DNA of 64,000 bases from Candidatus Sulfotelmatobacter sp. Its GTDB lineage: Bacteria > Vulcanimicrobiota > Vulcanimicrobiia > Vulcanimicrobiales > Vulcanimicrobiaceae. The DNA lies in assembly GCA_035504415.1 (NCBI GenBank), contig DATJRY010000017.1, positions 372,001-436,000 of the forward strand. Reading direction: 5' to 3'. The notes under the pieces are model-generated. The model did no database searches. It had not been told where the DNA came from and saw only the letters and a list, made by a program, of their open reading frames with translations. The position numbers were made by a program, and so were the translations under genes. Below are positions 9,141 to 16,407 of the stretch, in pieces. Position 1 is the stretch's first letter. Each line of letters starts with the position of its first letter.

Positions 9141-9931
9141 CGGTCGGGTCTCGACCGGGCGCCCCGCAGCGAGGCGAAGACGAAGCCTACGTGGCGGAGA
9201 TCGTCGCCCCGGGGATCGTGCTGCTGGCCGTCGCCCACGGCTTCGGACGCATCCGCGAGAAGCCGGTCCCGACCGTCGCCGCCCACGCCGTCCGCGACAG
9301 CGTGCGCCGCCGCGTGCGCAGCGAGCGCCGCGATCCGCGCGCCGCGCTGGCCGCCGCGTTCGCCGCCGCCAACGCGCGCGTCTACGCGCACTCGGGCAGC
9401 ACCGAGGACGTCGTCGCCTCGGGAACCTCGCTGACCGCCGCGCTGATCCTGGGCGACCACGCCTTCGTCGGCCACGTCGGTGCGACGCGCGCCTACTTCG
9501 GCCGCGCCGGCAGCCTGACCGCGCTGACCACCGACGACGCGCTGGGCGAAGGTCCGTGGCGCGTCCTCACCCGCACCTTGGGCACGCAGCCGACCCTCGA
9601 ACCCTCGCTCGCGCACTTGCGGCTGGCGCCCGGTGACGCACTGGTCCTCTCCAGCGGCGCGTTGCACGGACTGCTCGGCGAGCACGAGATCGCCGATGCG
9701 CTCTCGGCGTGCAGCTCTTCCGAAGACGCCACCGCGCGGCTGTTGGCGATCGCCGGGATTCGCGGCGACGGCGCCGGCACGGTCATCGTCGGCCGCGCGT
9801 TCGACGAGGTCGCGCCCGAACCGCGCACGCGCGCGCCCGAGCGGCGCGAAGCGACGATCGCGCTTTCCGCGCTGTTGGCCGCCACCGTGATCGCACTGGT
9901 GGTTCTGCACCTGTTGTTCAGCGCCACGTGA
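9131..9931 (+). CDS. PP2C-family phosphatase homolog with C-terminal membrane helix; active site appears degenerate
   Basis: 266 residues with PP2C-like layout, in the position where PstP sits in actinobacterial FHA clusters, and a C-terminal membrane anchor (ATIALSALLAATVIALVVLHLL). The metal-binding signatures are altered. The first motif keeps E16-D17, but D-G-x-G-G is H36-G-F-G, G-D-S-R-A-Y is G-A118-T-R-A-Y, S-D-G is S-S-G, and the final D-N motif reads GDGAGTVIV. Loss of several metal-ligating Asp residues suggests a pseudophosphatase that binds but does not hydrolyse phosphoproteins. This is inferred by eye alignment; a structural alignment could rescue some ligands. It overlaps ftsW by GTGA. 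Confidence 0.78.
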   Translation: MEIAVGSRPGAPQRGEDEAYVAEIVAPGIVLLAVAHGFGRIREKPVPTVAAHAVRDSVRRRVRSERRDPRAALAAAFAAANARVYAHSGSTEDVVASGTSLTAALILGDHAFVGHVGATRAYFGRAGSLTALTTDDALGEGPWRVLTRTLGTQPTLEPSLAHLRLAPGDALVLSSGALHGLLGEHEIADALSACSSSEDATARLLAIAGIRGDGAGTVIVGRAFDEVAPEPRTRAPERREATIALSALLAATVIALVVLHLLFSAT

Positions 9932-11175
9932 GGCCGGCGCTCGTACGCCTGCGGGCGTGCGCGCCGATGCTCGTCGCGCTGCTGCTGGCCGCCGCGACCC
10001 TGCGGCTGGCGCCGCCCAGCGCGCTGCTGCCGGTGTGGCTGCCGTTCGCGCTGGGCGCGCTGGCGCTGGCGTGGCCGGCACTGCGTCCCGCAAGCGTCGT
10101 GCGCGACGACACGCTGCCCGCGCTGGCGATCGTGCTCTCGGCGATCGGCCTGGCGACGGTGGCGCGCGTGGCGCCCGACCTCGCCCAGCGACAAATCGTG
10201 TGGCTGGCGTTCTCGCTCTTGCTGGCGGTCGCGCTCGGTCCGGCCTTCGAACGCTTTCGCGTGCTCTCGGCCTACAAGTACATCTGGATCTTGGGCGCGA
10301 TCGTGCTGTTCTTCGCGTTGGCGCTGTTCGGTCAAGAGGTCAACGGTGCGCGGCTGTGGATCAGGCTCGGGCCGGTGCAGTTCGAGCCGGTCGAGGTCAT
10401 CAAGCTGCTGGTCGTGCTGTTCATGGCCTCGTATCTGGCCGAGACCGCCGACGTCATCGCGCACACGCGGCCGTGGTCGCTGCGCGCCAACGCGAAGTAT
10501 CTCGGCCCGCTGTTCGTCGGCTGGGGCGTCTCGATGGCGATCCTGGTCTTCGAGCGCGACCTCGGCATGGCCACGCTGTTGCTGGCCACCTTCGTCGCGA
10601 TGCTCTACGTCGCGACGCGGCGCATCGACTTGGTCGTCGGCGCGACCGGCATCTTCGCCTTCGCGGCGTGGCTGGCCGCGACGCACTACCGCTACGTCGA
10701 GACGCGCATCGCGGTGTGGCGCGATCCGTTCCACGATCCGCTGGGCGCCGGCTATCAGGCGGTGCAGTCGCTGTTCTCGCTGGCGGCGGGCGGCCTGTTC
10801 GGCACCGGCTACGGCCTAGGCCATCCCGACTACATCCCCAGCGTCTCGACCGACTACATCTACGCCGCGTTCGGCGAGGAGTGGGGAGCGATCGGCTCGA
10901 TCGCGCTGCTGTGCGTGTTCCTCGCGGTCGTGCTGCGTGCGCTGCGGATCGCGACGCGCCAGCCCGACCTGTACGCGAAGCTGCTCGCGACCGGTCTGGC
11001 GGCCGTGTTCGGCTTTCAGATCCTGATCATCGTCGGCGGCGTGCTGCGGCTGTTCCCGCTGACCGGCATCACGCTGCCGTTCATCTCGTACGGCGGCAGC
11101 TCGCTGGTGACGAACTACCTGTTGGTCGCGCTCGTCTGGGCGATCTCGAGCGAACGCGCCGCGCCGGCGCGGTGA
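9928..11175 (+). CDS. ftsW: FtsW/RodA/SpoVE-family SEDS peptidoglycan glycosyltransferase
   Basis: Polytopic membrane glycan polymerase of the SEDS family, 415 residues from the GTG overlapping the PP2C-like stop. Signatures are NGARLWIRLGPVQFEPVEV-IK (the periplasmic loop and catalytic-side motif), the long central periplasmic loop (WRDPFHDPLGAGYQAVQS) and the C-terminal FISYGGSSLVTNYL. Roughly ten or more hydrophobic helices are visible. The context (FHA, FHA, PP2C-like, ftsW/rodA) copies the actinobacterial fhaA-fhaB-pstP-rodA order, but no class B penicillin-binding protein follows. FtsW versus RodA cannot be decided from sequence alone. Confidence 0.92.
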   Translation: MRPALVRLRACAPMLVALLLAAATLRLAPPSALLPVWLPFALGALALAWPALRPASVVRDDTLPALAIVLSAIGLATVARVAPDLAQRQIVWLAFSLLLAVALGPAFERFRVLSAYKYIWILGAIVLFFALALFGQEVNGARLWIRLGPVQFEPVEVIKLLVVLFMASYLAETADVIAHTRPWSLRANAKYLGPLFVGWGVSMAILVFERDLGMATLLLATFVAMLYVATRRIDLVVGATGIFAFAAWLAATHYRYVETRIAVWRDPFHDPLGAGYQAVQSLFSLAAGGLFGTGYGLGHPDYIPSVSTDYIYAAFGEEWGAIGSIALLCVFLAVVLRALRIATRQPDLYAKLLATGLAAVFGFQILIIVGGVLRLFPLTGITLPFISYGGSSLVTNYLLVALVWAISSERAAPAR

Positions 11176-12020
11176 GCCGGACCGCGACCGTCTTCTGGTC
11201 GCTGCTGCTGGGCGGCTCCGTCGTCGCGATCGGAGCCGGGTTCGTGAGCGGCCAGCACGTCGGCGAGCACGCGCTGCCGCCGCCGCCCCGGCACGGGAAC
11301 GAACCGCTGCCGGCGCCGATCGAGCCGCGCACGACGGTGCGCCTGCTCCACGGCGCGGGTTCGTTCGATCCCGGCGACGCCGATCCGGACCCGTACGGGG
11401 ACGCCGACGCGGCCGTCGCCGCCCGGCCCGAGGGCTGGCGCGCCCCGGCGGACGGAGGCGTCCCGCGGGTCGCGGTGGTGGTGGTCGGCGGCGAGCGCGA
11501 CGCGTCGGCGCTCGACGCCCTGCTGGCCGAGCCGGTGCCGTTGACGGTGGTCGTTTCGCCCAGCGACGCGCACGACGCGCTGCGGGCGGTGCGCGAGGCC
11601 GGGAAGACGGCGCTGGTTGCCTGCCAGAGCGTCGACCTGGCGACGCTGGTCAGCCTGCGGCGGGCCGGCGCGGCCGGCATCGCCTGCTCGACCGGCGATG
11701 CGTCCCGCGCTCGCGCCCTCGTGGTCGCGGACCGTGGGGGCATGGTGTTCGACGATCGCGACCACGACGACGCGCTCTATCGCGCCGCCCGCGCCGCGCA
11801 CGTGCCGGCCGTCAGCCGGGACGTGGTCGTCGACGCTCGCGAGGAACGCGCCTACGTCGACTTTCTCTTCGACCAGGCGTTGGCGATCGCGCGCCGGACC
11901 GGGGCCGCGACCGCCGTCGTCCACGCCCGCCCGAGCTCGATTCCGGCACTGCAGCGCTTCGAGCGGCACGCCCAGCGCGCCGGCGTCGATCTGGTCGACC
12001 TGCGCTCGCTCGCCCCGTGA
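11172..12020 (+). CDS. Putative divergent polysaccharide deacetylase-like secreted protein
   Basis: 282 residues from the GTG overlapping the ftsW stop. An N-terminal membrane or signal helix (VFWSLLLGGSVVAIGAGFV) is followed by a Pro/Arg/Asp-rich linker. The domain from about residue 95 reads RVAVVVVGGERDASALDALL, PVPLTVVVSPSDAHDALR and AVREAGKTALVACQ, resembling the YibQ/divergent polysaccharide deacetylase fold, which lacks the classic metal triad. No HxxxH metal motif is seen. The position at the end of a division gene run suggests an envelope role. The family assignment is moderate. Confidence 0.6.
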   Translation: MSRTATVFWSLLLGGSVVAIGAGFVSGQHVGEHALPPPPRHGNEPLPAPIEPRTTVRLLHGAGSFDPGDADPDPYGDADAAVAARPEGWRAPADGGVPRVAVVVVGGERDASALDALLAEPVPLTVVVSPSDAHDALRAVREAGKTALVACQSVDLATLVSLRRAGAAGIACSTGDASRARALVVADRGGMVFDDRDHDDALYRAARAAHVPAVSRDVVVDAREERAYVDFLFDQALAIARRTGAATAVVHARPSSIPALQRFERHAQRAGVDLVDLRSLAP

Positions 12021-12104
12021 GCGGGCGCGCGGCGGTGCGCCGCCGAACCCGGGGCTGGGGGCGCTCAATCCGAGACGCCGCCACGCCGATATTCTTATGA
12101 CCGG

Positions 12105-12461
12105 ATGGACATCACCGAGGAGCTCTTGCGGTTGCCCTTCCCGGACCGACGCCGCGGTCCGCGCCGGCGCACGCAACTCGAGGTCGGCGTCGATCGTCGC
12201 AGCGGCGACCGCCGCCGCCGCAAGCCCGGACTCGACGCGCTGATCGGCGCCGTCCTGGGCGAGCCGTTCGCTTGGGAGCGCGAGCAGTACGCCGTGTCCG
12301 AGGAACCGTCGGCCGACGGTGAGAGCGAACCGGCCCGTCGCCACGGGCCACGGCGCACCGGCGAGAGCGTCGAGGTCGCCGAGGAACGTCGCGCCGGCGA
12401 TCGTCGCCGCACGCCGGGCATCGTCGCGCTGTTGCGCGCCATTTTCGGACGCCGCGGCTAG
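12105..12461 (+). CDS. Hypothetical Arg-rich protein with duplicated motif
   Basis: 118 residues, unrecognised. It contains an internal duplication: DRRSGDRRRRKPGLDALIGA (about residues 30-49) and ERRAGDRRRTPGIVALLRAI (about 93-112). Each copy is a highly basic patch followed by a short amphipathic or hydrophobic helix. An earlier basic run, DRRRGPRRR, lies near residue 14. The layout suggests a soluble protein that touches membrane or nucleic acid through basic patches. The AT-richer stretch ATATTCTTATGA just upstream may hold its promoter. The coding assignment rests on the duplication and on codon bias. Confidence 0.6.
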   Translation: MDITEELLRLPFPDRRRGPRRRTQLEVGVDRRSGDRRRRKPGLDALIGAVLGEPFAWEREQYAVSEEPSADGESEPARRHGPRRTGESVEVAEERRAGDRRRTPGIVALLRAIFGRRG

Positions 12462-12521
12462 CCGCCGGGCACGTTTCGCCGCGCGGTGTGACGCGCGACC
12501 CCTGACCACACCTGCGCCGAG

Positions 12522-12559
12522 CCGGTAAGCTTCCGGTAAGCGGACGATGGTTCCATCGT
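12522..12559 (+). promoter_or_regulatory. Direct and inverted repeats upstream of the secreted lectin-like gene
   Basis: CCGGTAAGC occurs twice in tandem (12522-12530 and 12533-12541, an 11-bp period). It is followed at once by ACGATGG-TT-CCATCGT (12544-12559), 7-bp inverted arms. The cluster ends 37 bases before the ATG at 12597, in the position expected for an operator or activator site. The bound factor is unknown. Confidence 0.4.
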
Positions 12560-12596
12560 TCGCGTCCGGGCATTCGCGCCGGAGGAGGGTGGAACA

Positions 12597-14738
12597 ATGG
12601 GTGGTGGAGTACGAACACGCGCCGTCTCGGCGTGTCTTTCGATCGTACTGACGGCGACGCTGGTGTTCGCGATGCGATCGCCGGCGCGCGCCGGCGTGCC
12701 GGGCGGCCCGTACCAGTCGAGCTGTCAGTTCATACAGATGGTGGGCACGACGCTGGTCGCCGGCTGCACCGGGTTCTTCGGCAACACGATCACGACCACA
12801 CTGCCCGACGCGGCGCAGTGCAAGGGCGCGATCACCAACGTCGACGGGACGCTGCGCTGCGTGATGTCCTCGATGCGCTCCGAGAGCGGGCGCGACACCT
12901 TCAACATCATCAGCGAGCCGACCACCACCACCAGCAGCGGCGGCTCGACGACGGTCTGGCGCATCGATCATCCCGACGTCATCGCCTTGGCGTCCAGCTA
13001 CCCGCAGATTACGTTCAAGCCGGGCGATCAGATCACGTTCGCGGCCGGCGGCTGCGTGCAGACCGGCGGGATGGGCGCGACCTGGAAGTCGTACGTCTAT
13101 CCGACCGGCGACAACGCGGCGCAGTACTACAGCGGCTTGATGTGGATTCCGGGCGTGACCGGGGGCGGCTTGCAACGCGATGCCGGGCTGGTCAACAAGA
13201 AGCTCACCGTCGGTGCGCACCTCGCGCCGGCCGTCGTCAGCCAGCTGTTCCTGCACCTGGGCTATCAAGACGACGGCCCCGGCGACAACGGCTACTACAG
13301 CCACGACAACGGCAACAACAACCAGTGCCTCAACGTCGGTCCGGCGTGGGTGCAGCTCTCGGTTTTCAGGCCCAACGCGCCGCCCAAGCCGGTCGGCGTG
13401 AGCTGGGCGCCGTGGAAGAAGCCGTTCGATCTGACCTGGAACGTCAACGTCGCCGGCGACGACAACGGCTTCCCCCTCAACCCGACGTGGGGGTATCAAG
13501 TCGACCATCCGAAGGACAAGCCCGACTTCGGCGGCATCTGCGGGTCGTCGTTCTCCGGCAGCGACGAGCCGTTCCACGGCAACGACACCGTCCACGACGG
13601 GACGCTGGCCGCGAACTGCACCACGCAGCTGCCGACGACCGACTTCTATACCGGCGTGTTCAGCGTGTTCACGCTGTGCAACCAGTCCGGCGCGGAGTTC
13701 GACGGACACCTCAACTGGGCGTTCGCGACCTACACCGGGAACCTGCAGTGGCGCAACTACTCGGGCGGCTGGCCGCAGGACGGCGACTACAATTTGGGGA
13801 TCCTCGATCCCGCCGACGCCGCGCAAACGAAGGACTCCGACGGCAACTATCCGGGCTTGGGGATGGAGTTCGACGCCAAGGAGACGATCGACAACTTCGG
13901 CTCGCCGTGGTGGAAGAGCTTCGGCAACGACTCCGACGCGCAGAAGAGCGCGACCGTCGACGGCCAGCCGGCGACCATCGTCGGCCTGGTCGGAATCGAC
14001 GGCGTGCACGGCGGCTACACCGAGGTGCACCCGGTGCTCGCGATGGCCGTGCTGACGGGCGAGAAGATGAGCGGCGACGGCGTCGACGAGACCTGGGCGT
14101 TCTTCATCCGCAACCAGGGTGACGAAGGCGAGTGCAGCGAGAACGAGCACCTCTGGAACGGGTTGGCCGGTGCCTACGCGCTGCAAGTCCAGTGGCCGAA
14201 GGACGCGACCAAGGTCAGCCTGGCCGGTTCGTCGAGCGACGTCTGGACGTCGTGGAAGGCGGGCGTCAGCGGCCCGACGCTCGAGCAGCAGTCGCCGTGG
14301 ACGTACGTCGAGTTCAGTCTGCCCAGTCCGACCAGCTCGAGCGACGGCATCGACGGGACGTTCACGCTGCACTACACGCTCAAGGATCCGGCCAAGCACA
14401 CCTCCCGGCGCATGACGCTGGCCGCCGCGCCGGCGCGCGCCGAAGAGGCCGACGTCGACTGGGATGAGATCGCCGCCAAGATCAGCGATCCGACCACGCG
14501 CGGCGCGTTCACCACCCAGCTGCGCGCCGCGCCGGCCCTCGCGCTGGCGCCGCACACGATCCAGCTCAAGTTCCCGGGCACGATCGCGGCGCACCACGCG
14601 CGCAGCGACCCGTCGCGCAAGGGGCAGCTCACCCGCGACAGCCGCGTGCCGAGCCCGCTCTACAAGGCGCAAACGACCGCCCTCAACGCGCTCTACACGC
14701 GCTACGCGCCGGACTTCCCGGCGGTCAAGTCGCCGTGA
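12597..14738 (+). CDS. Large secreted protein with N-terminal cyanovirin-N-homology (CVNH) domain
   Basis: 713 residues, with a strong Shine-Dalgarno (GGAGGAGGG) 7 bases before the ATG. A signal peptide covers about residues 1-32. Residues about 36-90 resemble a CVNH lectin domain: PYQSSC, LVAGC, two further Cys (C75, C88) and NVDGTLRC, the hallmark S-C...A-x-C...N-x-D-G-x-L-x-C pattern. The next region has a Gly/Asn/Asp-rich segment (GDNGYYSHDNGNNNQC) like sugar- or calcium-binding loops. The remainder is Trp/Tyr/Gly-rich with repeated D-G-N patterns and no recognised enzyme motif. It is probably an extracellular carbohydrate-binding protein. Its stop overlaps the convergent peptidase gene by 14 bases. 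Confidence 0.72.
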   Translation: MGGGVRTRAVSACLSIVLTATLVFAMRSPARAGVPGGPYQSSCQFIQMVGTTLVAGCTGFFGNTITTTLPDAAQCKGAITNVDGTLRCVMSSMRSESGRDTFNIISEPTTTTSSGGSTTVWRIDHPDVIALASSYPQITFKPGDQITFAAGGCVQTGGMGATWKSYVYPTGDNAAQYYSGLMWIPGVTGGGLQRDAGLVNKKLTVGAHLAPAVVSQLFLHLGYQDDGPGDNGYYSHDNGNNNQCLNVGPAWVQLSVFRPNAPPKPVGVSWAPWKKPFDLTWNVNVAGDDNGFPLNPTWGYQVDHPKDKPDFGGICGSSFSGSDEPFHGNDTVHDGTLAANCTTQLPTTDFYTGVFSVFTLCNQSGAEFDGHLNWAFATYTGNLQWRNYSGGWPQDGDYNLGILDPADAAQTKDSDGNYPGLGMEFDAKETIDNFGSPWWKSFGNDSDAQKSATVDGQPATIVGLVGIDGVHGGYTEVHPVLAMAVLTGEKMSGDGVDETWAFFIRNQGDEGECSENEHLWNGLAGAYALQVQWPKDATKVSLAGSSSDVWTSWKAGVSGPTLEQQSPWTYVEFSLPSPTSSSDGIDGTFTLHYTLKDPAKHTSRRMTLAAAPARAEEADVDWDEIAAKISDPTTRGAFTTQLRAAPALALAPHTIQLKFPGTIAAHHARSDPSRKGQLTRDSRVPSPLYKAQTTALNALYTRYAPDFPAVKSP

Positions 14739-15282
14739 GGTCGTGAGCGAAGAGGCCTTCGAGGATCGCCGCCATCGCCGGGTCGAGCGCGCGCAGCCGC
14801 GCGCGCGTCGCCCGCGGCCACGGTGAGCGCGCGTCGTTGGCCTCGACCCACGCCCGCATCGCTTCGGCGAAATACTCGTCCAAGCCCGAGGCCGCGTAGG
14901 GCGTGACGAACGCGCGGGCGGCGTGAAACGCACGCCGCACGCGCGGATCGACGCTGCTCAGGTACACGCCGCCGCCCAGCGCGCAGTCGATCGCGTGCGC
15001 GAACTCGTGTGCGACCGTCATCGGCGAGGTCGAGCGCAGATACACGGTGCGTTCCTCGACGACGAACAAACCGGCCGGCGGCACGGGCCAATCGTCGACG
15101 CCGGCCGAGAGCCGGCGCAGCGCGCGCGAGCGGTCGCGATAGGCCTCGCCGGCGCGCAGATGGACCAGCCGCGCGCCGGCACGAACCGCTAGTCGCAGCG
15201 CACCGGTACCGAAGCGATCCAGGATGGCGTCGATCGCGGCGGCCGCGTCGGGTGCGGCGTCGATCGGTGGACGGGTTCGCAT
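14725..15282 (-). CDS. Anthrax-lethal-factor-like zinc metallopeptidase domain protein
   Basis: 185 residues from the ATG at 15282. The zincin signature AHEFAHAID is at residues 91-99 (H92, E93, H96), and DEYFAEAMRAW (135-145) supplies a likely third zinc ligand Glu, as in the ATLF (anthrax toxin lethal factor C-terminal) family. Residues 30-85 form a plausible beta-rich lead-in (GARLVHLRAGEAYRD, GLFVVEERTVYLR). No signal peptide or membrane helix is seen, so it is presumably cytoplasmic or released by another route. Related bacterial proteins are mostly uncharacterised. It converges on the secreted lectin-like gene, overlapping at the 3' ends. Confidence 0.65.
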   Translation of the reverse strand: MRTRPPIDAAPDAAAAIDAILDRFGTGALRLAVRAGARLVHLRAGEAYRDRSRALRRLSAGVDDWPVPPAGLFVVEERTVYLRSTSPMTVAHEFAHAIDCALGGGVYLSSVDPRVRRAFHAARAFVTPYAASGLDEYFAEAMRAWVEANDARSPWPRATRARLRALDPAMAAILEGLFAHDLTAT

Positions 15283-15391
15283 CCGCTCGACGGTACGGCC
15301 GTCGCATTGCCGCGACGTGTGCGGCAGGTGAGCGGTTCTCGACGACGAGCTGTCGAATGGGCGCCGAGCACGTGCAGCCCGGGGGTATGCG

Positions 15392-16243
15392 ATGCGAGTT
15401 CTGTCCGCACTGGTGATGGTGGCCTTCGCGCTCGTAGCGTGTGCGCCGACGGCCGTGAGTCCGCCCTCGGAGCCCACGCTGCCGACGCTCTCGCTGACGG
15501 GCACCGCGGAAAGCATCGACGACTTCGCGCTCGGCGGGGTCGCCGGCAGCACGGTGGTGCCGCTCTTCGAACTCCCGTCGATCCCGACGAATCAGGGGCC
15601 GCTCGGGTTGACCGTCTGGGGTGAGAAGGACGGCAGCGGGAACGTCACCAGCGTCGCGCAGGCAGAGGTCTCCGGGCTGAACGGTGGCGCCGGTACCGTC
15701 CACGTCTTTTTCAACGCCGCGAGCGAGCCAGTGATCTTCCTCGACGACACGTCGGGCTATTTTCTCGCCGTCTCGAACGTCACGGCGACGCAGGCGACGA
15801 TCACGCTATGCGATCCCGGCGCGACGCCCGACGTCTCCACCGTGGTCTCGAACGTCAACGGGACCAGCTCGAGCGGACCCGTTGTTGCCGGCGGAACCTG
15901 CGCGGTCGCCGGCCTGGCGGCGGTGGCGCGGACTGCCCCAGCCGCGACGCTCGGCACCGCAGGCGAGACGAATCTCTCCAGTCCGGGCAGCATAACGCAA
16001 CTGATCTCGGCTGCGTCCTACGTCGCGGGACTGGCGTTTTCCATGGCGGCGATCTTGAAGTTCAAGAGCCACAAGGACAATCCGACGCAGGTTCCGATCG
16101 GCACGCCGATCGCGTTGATCTTCATCGCCGCCGCGCTGCTTTTTCTCCCAACCGTGTTGACGGTCGAGGGGACCGTTATCGACAGCGGTTCGCTCACCGC
16201 GGTCGACGGGGTACTCCCGGTCTACGAAACGTCGGCGCCGTAG
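15392..16243 (+). CDS. Lipoprotein with C-terminal IcmD/DotP-like (Dot/Icm type IVB secretion) domain
   Basis: 283 residues. A lipobox (LVAC, Cys17) marks a lipoprotein. Residues about 40-190 are a Thr/Val/Gly-rich, beta-like region of unknown function. The C-terminus is distinctive: SITQLISAASYVAGLAFSMA (TM1, about 200-222), the loop FKSHKDNPTQVPIGTP (224-239), then ALIFIAAALLFLP (TM2). This helix-loop-helix closely matches, from memory, the IcmD/DotP family of type IVB secretion and conjugation systems. No other Dot/Icm gene is in the window. The start has GGGGG 6 bases upstream. Base composition looks less GC-rich than neighbours, compatible with transfer. Confidence 0.75.
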   Translation: MRVLSALVMVAFALVACAPTAVSPPSEPTLPTLSLTGTAESIDDFALGGVAGSTVVPLFELPSIPTNQGPLGLTVWGEKDGSGNVTSVAQAEVSGLNGGAGTVHVFFNAASEPVIFLDDTSGYFLAVSNVTATQATITLCDPGATPDVSTVVSNVNGTSSSGPVVAGGTCAVAGLAAVARTAPAATLGTAGETNLSSPGSITQLISAASYVAGLAFSMAAILKFKSHKDNPTQVPIGTPIALIFIAAALLFLPTVLTVEGTVIDSGSLTAVDGVLPVYETSAP

Positions 16244-16407
16244 GCACCTGGCGTTGGTCAGGCGGGCGGTCAGAACGTGGCGAATCGAGTTCTCGACCAG
16301 CCGAGGGAAACGAGCAGGTCCTCGCTGGAGGGGCAACGCAAGCAGTGAGCAGGCGCGGCCGCCTTCGGGCATGAGCTGCGCCGCAGCGACTGCACGGGGG
16401 TCAATCG

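Noticed and set aside
12061-12104. ATATTCTTATG as a promoter and a start at ATG 12097
   Set aside because: The frame from 12097 gives an Arg/Ser-rich shadow product; the ATG at 12105 opens the frame with the duplicated motif. The A/T-rich bases may still be a -10, but no -35 was found.
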